Shown in pieces: positions 46,186 to 59,167 of a stretch of 64,000 bases of DNA. Source of the DNA: Polytrichum commune (lineage: Eukaryota; Streptophyta; Polytrichopsida; Polytrichales; Polytrichaceae); assembly GCA_950295325.1 (NCBI GenBank), contig OX485809.1, positions 7,316,001 through 7,380,000 of the forward strand. Reading direction: 5' to 3'. The notes beneath the pieces are model-generated. The model ran no database searches. It had not been told where the DNA came from and was given only the letters and a program-made list of their open reading frames with translations. Numbering within the stretch: the first letter of the stretch is position 1; each line of letters begins with the position of its first letter. Both the position numbers and the translations under genes were made by a program.

Positions 46186-46321
46186 ACATATCTCCACCTA
46201 TTGTTGTCAACTTAGAGAGCTCCTTGTATCATCTTACTATGCACATTTTGGAGGCAAATTGCAAACATACAAGTGCCCCATTTTGTACATCCCATCTTGG
46301 GAGTCCAAACCCTCATTTGAC

Positions 46322-46731
46322 CACGGGTAGATCACTCCATTGTCAAGTTGAACACCACGTGCGACCAAAAAAAATCTTCTTTTGATAAGTTGCACCACCA
46401 AAATGGGTCAAAATTTTATCAATTTTTTTTCATGAGTAGATATACACAGTACCTATGACATAGTCAAAAGTGGTTACTAAATTTGATGATTTGTTTTTTT
46501 CATAAAACATATCATTTCTAACTAGAATGACACAGAATTGAACTAAAACAATTACTAAAAAAAATTAAGATGACTAAAAATTTCAAAAAAATATACAAAA
46601 GATACTATCAATTGTTATGTATATGTTGAAAAAATATCATAAAATTTAAAATTATATATGGCATGTAATATAGGGGTAGCAAACTTTGTCCGCACGTGGT
46701 GTCAACTTGACAATGAAGTGACCTCCCCGTA
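46322..46731. mobile_element. hAT-like MITE, copy 1
   Basis: A 410-bp element. The left end is CACGGGTAGATCACT and the right end is the complement of TACGGGGAGGTCACT, with the inverted similarity extending about 40 bp. It is flanked by a perfect 8-bp duplication, CATTTGAC (46314-46321 and 46732-46739). Eight-base duplications are diagnostic of hAT elements. A related unfilled site is seen near 48285 ('cccttatttgacttgac'). Confidence 0.8.
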
Positions 46732-46739
46732 CATTTGAC

Positions 46740-48910
46740 TTGACTAGTCAAGTGAAGTTTGACAAAGATTCACATAGGCTTTAGCAAGTGTCTAAGTAAT
46801 GAATACAACTCCATCTATTGCTATTGTCAACTTAGAGATACATATTTCTTGTGAATGAAAGAAACTAAGCATCGGTGTCCAACGTGAATTAGAAGTTATT
46901 CTCAATATGGCTGATTATGTTTTACCAAGCATCAAGATAAGATCTTGCCTCTCTTACGAGAAGTGGATTTAGGGCATTTAATTTCTTCCAATTTCAAGAT
47001 AGCCACAATGGCGACAATTATTGAAGTGAGGAAGTCACATATGGACGAGAATATGCAGTTTCATCAATTGTGAGCATATCCATCCAAAATTTGACAATTT
47101 CATTCATTTATGATTTTTGGGAGTTTTTGACGATTAAGTGGTTGAAAAATGGTAGGATTTTCTATCTTCTATTTTAATCATTAGAGCTTGATGATAGATC
47201 AACAACAAATATAGAAAGTTGGGTGGATTCCATAGAAATCGATCCCTATATCTTAGGGGTTGTTGACATCATGGACCATGAAGTCGTCCCAAAGCCCTGT
47301 AAAATATGTGATTGGTTGTTGAATTCGTCCCAGGATCACTTCAGCTTACACCAAAGGAAAAAAAAAATGTCACAATGACCATGGAATTCGAGGTTCCCAA
47401 AAGACATATATTAAGGCCTACATTATCCACCGATATGGTCCAAGGATTTTGGAGTGGGAGAGGCAAAAGAGGTGCTATAGTAGAAAAATGCAAGGGTTCA
47501 TGGCAAAGAAATGTTGTTATCATAAAAATTTAATGGAATTTCTTTTGAGGAAGAGAATATAAAGACGAGAGCAGACAAGAGAATGGTCAAACTTGAATTG
47601 TTTTTCTTCCAAAACTACCCTTTTTGGGCATATATTAAAATAAATCAGCACATTCACTCTTTGTTGCATGGTCATTCTTTGTGGTCCACACTTGGTTTAC
47701 TCTTGGTGAGGGGCCCAAAGGTTTTGTAAACTAGTTATTTAAGAAATCAGACCATGGAAGTCGGATCATGAAGTCAGATCATGGAAGATGGCCTTTTTCC
47801 ATGGTCCAACCTCATGGTCCAACCTCATGGTCCATGATGTAAAGCAACTCTTATGCACATTTTGAAGGCCAACTACTTGTACACTATATACCCATTTTGC
47901 ACATCCACGCGGGCTTATAGACGATACACTAAATAATCCTATTGCTAAGGGCCGTAATAATTTTCTGCAACCCACGCTAATTATCACGATGAGAATTAAT
48001 GTGGGCCACAACAACTATTTTCTAAATTATTGTTGTGGACGTTTATCTTCGATTGTGTTGCTTTTCTCCTGCACCAACTGTTCAGTGTGGTGCTCGAAAA
48101 TCTTCATCAAGACTTAAGAGAAGACCCAAGGTCTTGGAACCACATTATTTCCATCTTGACCAATAAATTATTGTGGCATGCGCTAATTATTTACACGCTC
48201 ATTTTCCACATGCACTAATGTTTAGTGTACCGTCAATTTGTTACCACCTCCCCCCCCCCTTCTTCGAAACCCGGCCCTTATTTGACTTGACTTATTAAAG
48301 TAGAGTTTGACAAAGACTTTAGCAAGGATTTAAGCAACGGTGTCCATCAAATTACACTATGGATCCAAAGGTTCTTTACACTTAAGACCGAGTGTGGTCA
48401 TAATGGATCGCGCCCTTAGAAACCCATAGAAGCATGCCGAGGCTTACCCTTTTTCCCCCTTTTTCCCTTGCTTTGTTATGAAGCTTATAAAGAAGGAAGT
48501 GGCACGAAAATTTGTGTCTCAAAGCACACTTGGAGTATGTAAGATAATAAGGCCACGGGGGAGATCCCCAAAATGACGGGAGGGTTGTTTTATAATAAAT
48601 GCGGAAACTAGTCCCGACTACCACTATTAAATAAGCTACTAAGTTCAGGCTACCAGCTGCCCGGGACGTTAGTTAGTGTAACTAAGTTTAGCTCAACTAC
48701 TGCCCGGATGTATAGATTTGTATGGATTTCGGACCTGACACACAACGTGGGCACCGGCCCGGTAAAATCCGGAATTTAAATAAAAGGGGAGGGGGGGGGG
48801 GGGGATCGGTCATTCTTCTATTGCAATTCTCAAGAGAACAACATAGGCTATGATCAATGGTGTGGATGAAACCAATATGGATGATAATATACAATTTCAT
48901 CCATCTATAT

Positions 48911-48945
<35 letters not shown>

Positions 48946-50920
48946 TTCATCTAGACATGTGGCAAGTTCATCCAATTTCTATGTTCTTTGGGGTTTTTTT
49001 TGTTTTTATTGAATCCATGGGGAAACATGAAAACTGCATTATATTTTGTCTCTTATTTCAAAATTGCCAAATAGAAACACACGTTGGGAGGAATGGGATT
49101 ATCACATATGTATGAGCATACCTCTTATTCATCGAACATAGAAGTCATGAAGTAGTATGGAGTCTTGATGTTATTGTTTTCAACTTAATCGACACCTGCA
49201 TTGATTTTAAAGATCCCAAGTTAGTGCAATCCAAGTCATTTTGAGATGAATCAACCACAAACGTGTAGGAGACAAAAAATTTATGTTGGATTGATGAGAC
49301 GTACGCTTATATGCAATGATCTCCTCTCTCCCCATATTAGGGTATGAAAACCTATAGTGGACTCGTCCATGCACACTTTTTGGTCATTGGATAGGACTGT
49401 GAGTTCTTGTCTCACCCAGTTAGCAATTGCGAATCATGAAGACTTTCATTTCAATGATGCAAAGATGGATGAGAGGTCCACACATATACAAGAATTCCCA
49501 CTCTCCACACGTTTGTGGTTCAAATCAATTTTGCCCCTTTTACGATACTTTAGGATCATTTAAGCTACGTTTGGTGTCAAAAGAACCTCTATCATATTTA
49601 CTATTTAAAAGACATTTTTTCTTGTTGAATGAAAGGTCCGCTCATACGTAGTAATGCCCTCTTGCCATGGTGTTGTTGTGAAACAATGCTTTTAGATTCA
49701 CTATGAAAAGAAAAAGAAAAGAAAAGAAGGAGTAGTTTGCCGCCTCCAATGGATGATTGGCAAAAGCTCCCTCACTAATATTGGAGGCATGTGGAATGAG
49801 AATTTTGTTTCACAACACCTGCCATCCAAGCATAACATTATTAAGTAATGTATGTTCGTTCATGTGGGCCCCAAGAAAATAACCATGGAATGCCGCAACT
49901 AGTGCATATTCATACTATAAATGTTTATTGTATGGTTTTGAAATTATATTAATACTAATATTTTTCAACTCACATTAATTCATGCTCATGTTCAAAACAT
50001 CAATTTCAAATTCCTAGCCTCGAACAAATGATACCATGAGCTCGAAAAACGCACGGGCCAAGGAAAGTTACTTTGACCAAAATTATCTTGGTATGTCAGA
50101 ATTATAGTGAGCCACAATAATAGGTGTAAAAAGGTATAGTTGGGATGCAACATACCAATGGCATAACCTTTTTATAATGGTTATGCTAGCCTATTCAACC
50201 AAGACTACAGTGGAGGGTGTATACTCATGGCCACTTTACACTAGGAACTAAGGGTCCTTGACTGGTGATATACAAATCATAGGACTGGTGGAGAGCTTGG
50301 AGTCGATCCAAGTTCTATGTACACTAGACCTTAAAGGCATGAGTGACCAAAGAAATTTTGAATGGATGAAAGATTACACAATGTCCTACATGACCACAAG
50401 TGGGATAAAGATTCATGCTCTACTGGATATTACCTTAGACCCATCAAAAAGAGACGGGTTTACTGCATAACTAAGGAACATGGTAGCCGATTAAACTACC
50501 GTTGGCTCCTAGAAACTGCTATGGTGGAGACCCAAACACAAACATATGTTGCAGTCCCTCAACATGCTTTCATTCTACACCAAGCTTGAGGGCCCATCAA
50601 TTGCAAACTTGGATTTCTATTTCCCATGATATGGCATTTGCATGATTTTCAAGGGAACATAGATTTTCATAGTCACGGGTCTTGGTCTGTGTAAAGGAGC
50701 TTTTAGAAAGAGGACTCGCGGCATGCTCTTCACATTGTTATTGTAGAGGTAGGTGATATTTGATACGGAGGTTGCTTTATAAATTATTTTCAAGGTCTTT
50801 GAACAAAGTATGAGAAATAACGAATTTTGGAGGTTTCTTCCTTTTTCAGAACACTCATATGGTCAACTATAATGAAACATTTTGTAAAGAGCTGGAGAGC
50901 TATGATCGGGGAGAACGGGC
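46740..50920. other. Gene-free, several decayed repeats
   Basis: 47850-48360 is a diverged relative of 46230-46810 without the hAT insertion. It carries its own possible element at about 47929-48229 ('gatacactaaat' and 'tttagtgtaccgtc' ends). A G-rich run lies at 48786-48803, an (AGAT)/(AG)n microsatellite at 48909-48945, and half of an R4 copy at 49835-49925. No gene is recognised; the frames at 49357-49651 and 50258-50589 have no domain that I know. Confidence 0.4.
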
Positions 50921-50924
50921 ACTT

Positions 50925-51415
50925 AGTTGCAGATGAACCGGTTGAGTTTGAGAAACAACCGGTTGAAGTTCAAGACTTCCAGATAATTACAGTAACCTCC
51001 CGCTTAAGTACGCAACTTGAACATGCGCAGTTTGTGCGTACTGAACTGGTAGGTGTGTACTTTAGGATTTAGGGTTTCCCAAATCGCGAGCGGTCGACTT
51101 CAAAGCCAAACGCAAAAAAAACTTCAAAACTTACACCACATGACGATTCACGACATGTTCAACTAAGAAATCTTGAACCCTAATTTTTTTGCCAAAAAAT
51201 GCATACTTAACTGGGATGCGTACTTAAACGGGTGCGTACTTAAGCGGGAGGTTACTGTACTGATCACTTTAGAGGAATATATAGAGGAATATACCTCAAA
51301 TTAATAAAGGAAAACCAAAAGGATGTCAACATGTAACCGGTTGGACTTGCAAACACTAGGATCTCAACCGATTATGAATGCCCAAAAGTCTCCCCGATCA
51401 CTGGCGGAGAGTGGT
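50925..51415. repeat. R2 copy interrupted by a pogo-like MITE
   Basis: R2 sequence runs from 'tgaaccggttgagtttgaga' to 'cttccagataatta', resumes at 'ctgatcactttagaggaata' and ends near 51415. Confidence 0.65.
50990..51257. mobile_element. Pogo/mariner-like MITE (268 bp), perfect 25-bp inverted ends
   Basis: Starts CAGTAACCTCCCGCTTAAGT and continues ACGCA; the right end is the exact complement over 25 bp. TA flanks both ends (50988-50989 and 51258-51259). Three 'ttaagtacgca'-like words are iterated at the right end. The uninterrupted R2 copy at 39730 shows the empty site 'aaaattaccaatcac'. Confidence 0.8.
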
Positions 51416-51416
51416 T

Positions 51417-52339
51417 GCTTTCTTTCAATCACATTTTCATTCAGCTGGGCCCTGCCCTTCCCATGCATCCTTCATTGCCCGGTTTTTTTGCCCGCACCTG
51501 CGTGGGAACTCTTCCTTGCTAGGAACCAACGTGCACGGGTAGATCACTCTAAGGCATTTTTGTGCATCACGTGCGGCTGGGGTTTTTTTTGTTTTGGGGT
51601 TATTTACCTTCAAGGGCTTAATTAAAGTCTCCCTATAATTACTTAAATTTCAAAAATGGCCCATTTGTTTGCACCCTTTCATTACTTATATTGTCCAAGT
51701 CACTGCAATTTTTTGTACTCTATATTCCTTTTAAGGAATAAACAGGCATGGGGAAGACGACCCCAATGACGGAGCGTTCCCTTTTCATCCATTTTGGACA
51801 AACGGAAATCCCAATTATCATCCATCCCTGTGAGTCCTAAACCCATTCACATACCATACTAAACATACCTTCTAGGATCCTTATCTTCAGCCCCTATATT
51901 AATTTTACAAAAATAATGGCCCGCGTTTTATGTCCATCTAACTTACTTATAATGGGATTGTCTACATTTAATGGCCCTTCATTATTTGGAATTCCTTTAT
52001 AATTTTTATTTCAAATGATTTTAATCCTCTCTATATTATGCCGCACGTCGTTTTTAAAATGCACTAAGTGATCTACCTGTGCCAATGTGACAATACCCGG
52101 TCAAAATTATGAATATTCAAGTTGACATCACTTTCGTTATTACCAGGTTAATTGATGGAGTTCCTGTGCCTTGTGAAGTGCCAAAGGAGCTTAATGACTT
52201 AAGTGACAAGGTATTGTCACATTGGTTCCTAACATGGAAGAATTCCCACACATGTGTGGGTAGGAAGACCGGGAAGTGAAGGAGGCGTGGGAGGGGGGGG
52301 GGCTAACTTAGCCAAATGAAGATATGATCTAACCTGGGC
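51417..52339. mobile_element. Mutator-like MITE copy c, interrupted by a hAT-like MITE
   Basis: Left arm words ('cattttcattcagctgggcc', 'cctgcgtgggaactcttcct') and right arm words ('gaagtgaaggaggcgtggga', 'gatctaacctgggc') match copies a and b. The left terminus is eroded and the duplication is not clear. Confidence 0.6.
51534..52081. mobile_element. hAT-like MITE, copy 2 (548 bp), nested in Mutator-like MITE
   Basis: Starts CACGGGTAGATCACTCTAAG and ends with the complement of CACAGGTAGATCACTTAGTG. It is flanked by CCAACGTG (51526-51533) and CCAATGTG (52082-52089), an 8-bp duplication with one change, inside the 'ggaaccaatgtgacaatac' word of the host MITE. Confidence 0.8.
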
Positions 52340-55029
52340 GTTTGTTGTTATGTGTGTATTTAAGAACACAGACCAGGAGATTGGACTATGTGATCAAAAA
52401 GTTGTTACCCATCATGGACTTAGTAGTCTATATATATAAATACACATTGGTTTTCTTTTGGGGAGGGGGGAGGGGGGAGGGGGGTTTTGGTTGGGTTGTA
52501 TGATCATTTGATAAGAAAGAGAATATTCACTTTAACAATGACTAAGATATTCGTTTGAGCTCCGGAAATTAGGAATGTAATGGCGATATGCACAATTTGG
52601 AGATACTAACTATATCACACTATTTGCGTGTTTGATGTCCTCGAAGTGGACGCAAAACCTAAGAGTGCCCATTTTAAGACCCATTCCAACATCATATGCC
52701 GCATGAAGCTTGTTTTACTATAAATAAAAGTATGAAGTTGCCTATTTTAGAGCAGAATTTTGTGAACTTTGATTTGTCCCTCAATGTGTGGGTTTTAGTG
52801 ATCATCCCCACTGCATGTTTAGCTCTTTGAGGGCGGGTTGATTGGTACAACACTTATAATATAAGTGTTCCCACCAAGTTAGGGTGAGGAGGCGCATTTA
52901 GCCCAAGAGTCCTTGATTTAGTGGAGGAATTTTGGGTAAAATTAGTTGAAGTACTTAGATCCGTATTTGACCGGATTTCCAAGAAATTTCAATGGGAGGA
53001 TAAATTATGTTTGAAATTGCGAAAGGCCAAGCCAATGAGACCAATAATTTGTGGCACCCTTGTACGCTAAAGGCGTATGAAAGTATGGGGAGCACTTTCC
53101 AGCTCGAAAAGTACCTTTTAAGATGATTTGATCCCGTAATTAGCATCCAAATTAGTTACCGAGACTAGGTTGGAGTGGGGATGATTCGAGCATATTTTAC
53201 CCATGACGTAGACGTGCTTTAGAGAGTAGACAAACCCATTTCCGATGACTTGAGCAATTTTGCACAAATGTAGTACATGTGTGGGTACTGGAGTGAATTT
53301 TCACATGTCTAGAAATTGATATCACAACATTTAACCAAAAATTCATAATTTATTTTAAGTTTTGAAATTATTGTAAAATTTTCCAAGGCAAGATTCTCTC
53401 CCAACCCATATTCACATCACATGTCAACCTATTTCTGATAGTTGGGAGATGAAAACTTGAGTGCGGTTTGTGCCCTTTTCAAGGAACCCTAATCCGTGCC
53501 TTTCTAACTTACTTTTTCCATCATGTTGAAGGTGACGGTGACATGGGTGGAGCTTCACGGCTTTAGGGGACTATGTGTATCAAGATTGAGGGCATTATTG
53601 AAAATGGGCATGTCTACCCTAGATGGACACTTGCCTCTTTGCACCCACTTCTCGTAGGATGTGAAACACTCAATTAGTGAAAGACGATTAGCAAATTCAA
53701 TTCATGCCCCTAGTCATAAGGTAGCAGGGCACATTCCCGCTCGAATTTCAGATTGGCATGTTCATTGGGGAGTTATTAAGGGGGAATCAATCTTGGAAGA
53801 TGTGCAAAGTACATTGGAAATTGGACCAATTGGAATAATTAATTTTGGATTAATATTGAATTAGTTATGAATTTTGGAAGGAGAACTCATAGGGGTACCC
53901 AAAACCACTCACCCCAAAAATGTACACCATGATTACATAGAAATTTGAGGTTGGAAGCTATAATGTACCTCTTGTTTGGATAGGTCTAGTGAGCGGTTTA
54001 AGGACCCGAGCGGGAAAGGGCCCCGCTACCTTATGCCGCGTAATGTTTGGAGCTCGTATGAATATCTTTTTCATTGTCAACGTGATGATTCTTGTGCTCA
54101 TTGCGTGGTCACATGGATTCCCCTCCCCCTAAATCATGTTGACCATTGAGCCTAGAATGGTTAGCTCATTTTGAACATGTAGTCCAATTTCTTTTAAACA
54201 CATGCATTTTTGGTGACAGTTCTTAAATTCACACCTAACCACATACCATTCAAATATAGTTGTCCAAATTATTGATGTGTTCAATTTAGGCTCATCTATC
54301 ATGTTATGGTATCTCAACCTATCATGCTATGTTGGCCGAATTTGGAGAACATCCAATAGAATTGTATGCCTTTAAACTCACAATGGGTTTTTAACACCAG
54401 TTAGTCAATCAAGGAGCCTCACTTTCCCAACACCCTGCCGTACAAGGATTCAACACATGGCACAGACAGAAAACCATGTGGCAGGCATCATGGGGTCTAT
54501 CTTATTGGGAAACCCATGACACAACATCAAAAATCACGCATGATGCTACCAGGGAGGCTCGTCTCGCTGAAGAGTGGAATTCTTCCCATCTCTCACGGAA
54601 GGAACTAGATCACCTCCACCTCAAGGATTTTCTCAAAATACGAACGTGAATCGTACTCGAAGCAACCATCGACACCAACACAACACAAGATCATCGTCGC
54701 TCGCCGCATCATGAACCACAAAGTTGCAATTGAAAACTAGACGGCGGTTGACAGTCCCTATCTCTAAGAGACAATAGCCACTTTCGCTCTCACAATGCAC
54801 TTAAAAAACGATGCACACTTTGTGTCGGAGCGCCCCCCTACACAACCCCAGTCGTAACAAATTTCCATCAACACTGGAGAACATACCGTAGTACGACGGA
54901 GCCTCTAGACTTTCTTTCAATCGGATCATCAAACTAACATCAGACTCTACCTCACGGAGGCTACTGCACGCTGCCACTCTACGAATTCACCCGGTTTGAA
55001 ACAATCTTGATGTACTTCGAGTCCCATTA
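52340..55029. other. Gene-free; R1 copy 3 (53630-54280)
   Basis: 53630-54280 carries R1 with an internal insertion. 54330-55027 is less AT-rich and looks like decayed coding DNA, but every frame has stops. A G-rich tract lies at 52459-52485. Confidence 0.4.
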
Positions 55030-55415
55030 AGGTAGGGGTGGCAATTTCCGTGCGGGTCCTAAAGTCGACCCCTATGTCGGAAGCACCTTTTTAGGTGCTT
55101 TTACCTCGGTTTACAAAAGCACCTATCAAGGTGCTTTTACCGTTCACAACACTACCAACATTTCATTGGCTGCCAACGGTCGGTTTTAGAAGTCCACCCA
55201 GTGGATATACCACGTACCCTATGTGCGAGTGTTGGTCACTCTACAAGGTTTCCTTTAAAAATTTGTAGGAAATCATAAACATGCCGGAAATTTTTGATTT
55301 TTTCATAGTTGCTCTTGCACCAGCTTTGCAGAGCGCTCTAAATTTATAAAAAAAACAGTTTCAGCATCCCAACTAGACACATCTCAAATTTGTATGGAAA
55401 TAGCCACCCCTACCT
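55030..55415. mobile_element. TA-flanked MITE (Tc1/mariner-like), copy 2, inverted
   Basis: A 386-bp reverse-orientation relative of 7875-8316 with the same AGGTAGGGGTGGC ends and TA on both sides. It lacks the two internal tandem duplications of copy 1. Confidence 0.75.
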
Positions 55416-56876
55416 TAGCCTTTCGACTTCCTGGACTCTTAAAATCAACTTCATTTCGTTACATTAATTTCATTGAAATCGCGTTGAGTGAGTTGGTTCT
55501 CTTTTCCGCTCTCAAAAAGAAGCGGTAAGTTTAACTCATTAAGTCGTTAGACTTCATATACACAGGACGGGAGCCGATATAGTGCCAGTCCCACTTTTTG
55601 AAATCACTGCACTATGAATGTACATGTCAGGAGGGTCCTGGACTCGAAGCAATTCTAGCTAGTTGACATGAATATTGGTATAGAGAGGAAATAAAATATC
55701 AATGTCTTTGGAAGCTGTGCACTGGTGCAGGCTTGTCAGGACAGTACTTTAGCACATAACATAACATGCTGCCGCAATTTTTTGTTTGTCGTTTGAGTCC
55801 CGTTTGTTTACTTTATAGTTTCCAGTTATATATTTGAAGCCCATGCCAATTGCCGTTTTGAAAGTTCATGGTATAAGTTATATAAGGTTGATAGAGCTAT
55901 CCTTCAATTTAGTGAGATTTTTCCCTCGCAAGTTGGCCCATGCCATGTGGTTATCCCTTCGTCGTTGTTTTGCATGCGATAATAGTAATTTGTTTCCACT
56001 TTGTGGGTGCATGCTTGATTGTAGTGTTTGAATTCGAACGAAGCGCCATGACCTATTTCGGTTCGTGGAGGCTAGGGTTGAACTTGTTTGTGCATCTCTT
56101 GGCATGCCAAATTGAGTATAATACTCAATGAACCGAATGCCGATGTTTATATGTTCAAACCCCGAGGCTATGTCCAAGTTGCGTTTGAAGCTCAATGGAA
56201 CGTGGAAGGTGTTGTATGCCAAACAATGAACTTCCAACCAATAGTCACATTGAGTGACTCTAATAGATTCATAATTACAAACCTGATTGGATTTTATTTT
56301 TTTGTTTTTGCACAAATGAAGAAACTTTCATCACATTAATTACTGTAGGGAACTTTGACAACAAGCTACTCGACTCAACAATCCCAAAATGGTTACTTTG
56401 ATGCACATGCACACACGCACCATGCCAATGGGAACATGAACACACAGTCCTTGAACACAAACACACTAAATATGACCCACTGCTTAACACCCTGCAAAGC
56501 AAAGGATGGAAAGCAAACCCCCTCATCACAATCACAACTTGGGAAAGAGGAGTCGTACACATAGACTCCATGAGCAAACTCATTAAACTCCATAACCAAA
56601 AGTCTAATATTAAGACCCTCATGGAAAACATACACCAAAATGTTGTCGAGTACCTCACTTACTTAGTCCTAACAAAAGAAAACTAGACAACAAACACATG
56701 TCCTCCCTCCACGATAACATGGGATAACTATTTTGTTACCGGAGCCCACCCCCCCCCCTTCCAAAAAGGAAGGGTAACTCCTTATGTTGCATCATGGACA
56801 ACCATGATCAACATCATATTAACTGGCTCACATTCACACCAACACCTAGTTACATTCACTACTCTCCTTGTCTTTT
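55416..56876. other. Gene-free
   Basis: Overlapping frames at 55834-56658 on both strands have no recognised domain. A short C run lies at 56748-56757. Confidence 0.4.
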
Positions 56877-57086
56877 GTGATATTTAGTGTCACTTACTAT
56901 TTGGAATTACATGGTGCTAAATCTTTGCACTATTGATGTAAGTCTTACCAAGGAAAGTTGTTAATGTTTGACAATGTCCCAACAACCAATTTGACATTTG
57001 TTGGTAAAATATGATATATATACAATAAACATATATAGCACTACGTAAATCCAAATAGTACATGACACTAAATACAATATTTAGGG
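56877..57086. mobile_element. Palindromic-end MITE, diverged copy
   Basis: Left end partly lost ('gatatttagtgtcacttact'), right end 'cactaaatacaatattt'. The interior matches 38470-38688 ('atttgttggtaaaatatga'). Confidence 0.55.
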
Positions 57087-57932
57087 TACTTGTGCGTTTC
57101 ATGTCATAGGAGAAGTGGACTAATTAGAAAAAAATACCACTTACATAAGACCTAGTTAAAAAGTCTTGAACTCCAACCAATTATTTCTCCATAACTCAAC
57201 TAGTTCAAATGTAACTACATCATTTTGTCTAATTAGTGTGACCCACACTAATTCCCAACTGCCCACCCTCTTTTGTTTACAAACAACTTGAAGTGGCCTA
57301 GTATATGTTTTAGTGTGAAAAGTTAGTGTGGATTTTTTTGTCTGCATATTTAAATGAAATTTCAAGACAAGGCAAGTACTATAAAAAAAAGTACTAATTT
57401 AAACCAAGGTAAGTTATTATAAAACCAATGTGGACCACACTAAATTCCAACCCACACTAAGTACACAAAACAAGTGGAGTAGTGGGTTCTCCCCGTTTAT
57501 TGTCTATGGTCAAAGGTACTAAGTGACCTCCCCTCTAGAATTCAAATGTGACCTTACACCACTAATAAACTAATCCAACCAAACTTCGGAGTCTATCCGC
57601 CACCACTCTCTCTCTTTAACCGAGGCGGGCGGGTAAAGGGAGGCGGTTGATATTCATCCGATATTGGGCACCTAACTCACCATTAGCTAGCTAGCTTTAA
57701 AAATACCGAAAGATTATTAAGCATATTTCTTCCTTGAGACCGGCGCATGCGTCATTCATGTATTAAATTCATCTTTCTGCCACTACAGCTCGGGTGTGTT
57801 AGTGGGTGTTATGTGGTTCGGTTTTCATGTTCTCCAACTTGTACTACAGTCTACGAACCTTGTTAATATGACACCCATTTATACAACACATTCTTCTTCT
57901 TCTTCTTCTTCTTCTTCTTGTGTGAGACAGAA
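57087..57932. other. Gene-free; (TTC)n microsatellite at 57891-57920
   Basis: About nine to ten TTC units. Nothing else is seen. Confidence 0.5.
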
Positions 57933-58075
57933 GGTCGACATGCCAGTGTCAAAGCACAGGAGGCAGTTCATCACTTGGCAAGTTTTTTTGTCAAGTAGAG
58001 AGGAGATTTCACAGCCGGGAATCGAACCGCCAACCTCTTCCTTAAGATTTGGGTATCTCTCGATAATGCGACACT
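57933..58075 (-). repeat. tRNA-derived SINE-like copy C
   Basis: Minus-strand copy with 'gggaatcgaaccgccaacct' (complement of the B box) and 'tcaagtagagaggagatttc'. Confidence 0.55.
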
Positions 58076-58659
58076 TAGAATCTCCGTTTTGTCATAGTAA
58101 AGAGGTAGTTGATGCTAACATTCCTTTCATCTATGTAATGTACAATTAAAATACATCCATTTTCACTTGGGAACTTCACTTCTCATTGGGAACTTGATGA
58201 TAATCAGGGTTACTAGTGTAGAATGGACTTGGTTAGGGTTAGAGTGGCCCCTGCCTAGTATCTTGATGCTAAATATTATGCATCATTGTTGTCTAGTTTC
58301 TTACTAGAGAACTCTTTATATTTTGGTGTTAATGAATGTATTAATTTTCAAAATTTAGTAGGGAATTTAGATAAAATGATAGTTGCTTACTTGGGTACGC
58401 AACACCATAGATCTTTGGACTGCTATTTCAAGAGTTCTTGAGAATATTTGTATTTGTTTGGAGTTATAAGTTATTATTTCATACCATCTATATTGCTTAA
58501 ACTCATTGTATATATTTTTAAGCTCATCTTACTTATGTTTTCGTATTTCCTCAATAGTACGACCACTTTACGCCGTTTGTCATATTAATGAGAAGATGAC
58601 ACCTCAATAATACGACTTCTTTTGTGTTTCCTAAATGTGTCATATTAAAGAGGGAGAAC

Positions 58660-58820
58660 ACTGATCCTTTTTTTGTGAACAAAGGAGGCACTTGACCACC
58701 TCGCTAGTTTTCCATCAAGTAGATAGACGATTTCACGGCCGGGAATTGAACCACCAACCGCTATGTTCGGTTTGGGTACCTCTCCATCATCATCTAGCAG
58801 TTTAGGGTCATCTTGGACCA
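58660..58820 (-). repeat. tRNA-derived SINE-like copy D, longest
   Basis: Read on the minus strand: 'ggtccaagatgaccctaaac' head, B-box region 'ggtggttcaattcccgg', 'gtctatctacttgatgg', 'ggtggtcaagtgcctccttt' tail and a terminal A-run (complement of t7 near 58667). Length about 160 bp. Confidence 0.6.
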
Positions 58821-58989
58821 TACTCATCAAATTCACACAACAAATCTCGTGTTGCATGAGCAAATCTACAATGAAACACATGCAAAACGGGTTTGGAAAC
58901 TATATATACCTTGATTTAGTTATGGTTACTGGAAGTGCATGTTTGTTGATTTCTCGAACTGGATATATAGGTTTTCCCAATTTTGTTCA

Positions 58990-59140
58990 TTATTGAATGT
59001 AGAATAATTATTATTACCATTTGAATACATAGTCCAGTCTCTTTGAAACATGTGTCTTCCTGATGTTCACCGAACCACATACCAATCAAGTATAGGGTCC
59101 TAATGAAGAAAACAAGCCATGGAAGAACCATTTACCTTAC
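58990..59140. repeat. Partial R1 copy
   Basis: Words 'cagtctctttgaaacatgtg' and 'accacataccaatcaagtat' match R1. Confidence 0.5.
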
Positions 59141-59167
59141 TAGAATCACAATACCATGGATGTCTTA

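Noticed and set aside
54330-55027. Less AT-rich stretch considered as exons or LINE 3' end
   Set aside because: Every frame is broken by stops and no block matches a family that I can name with confidence.
55834-56658. Several overlapping frames of 60-145 codons
   Set aside because: They overlap on both strands with no domain, no codon pattern and no splice structure.
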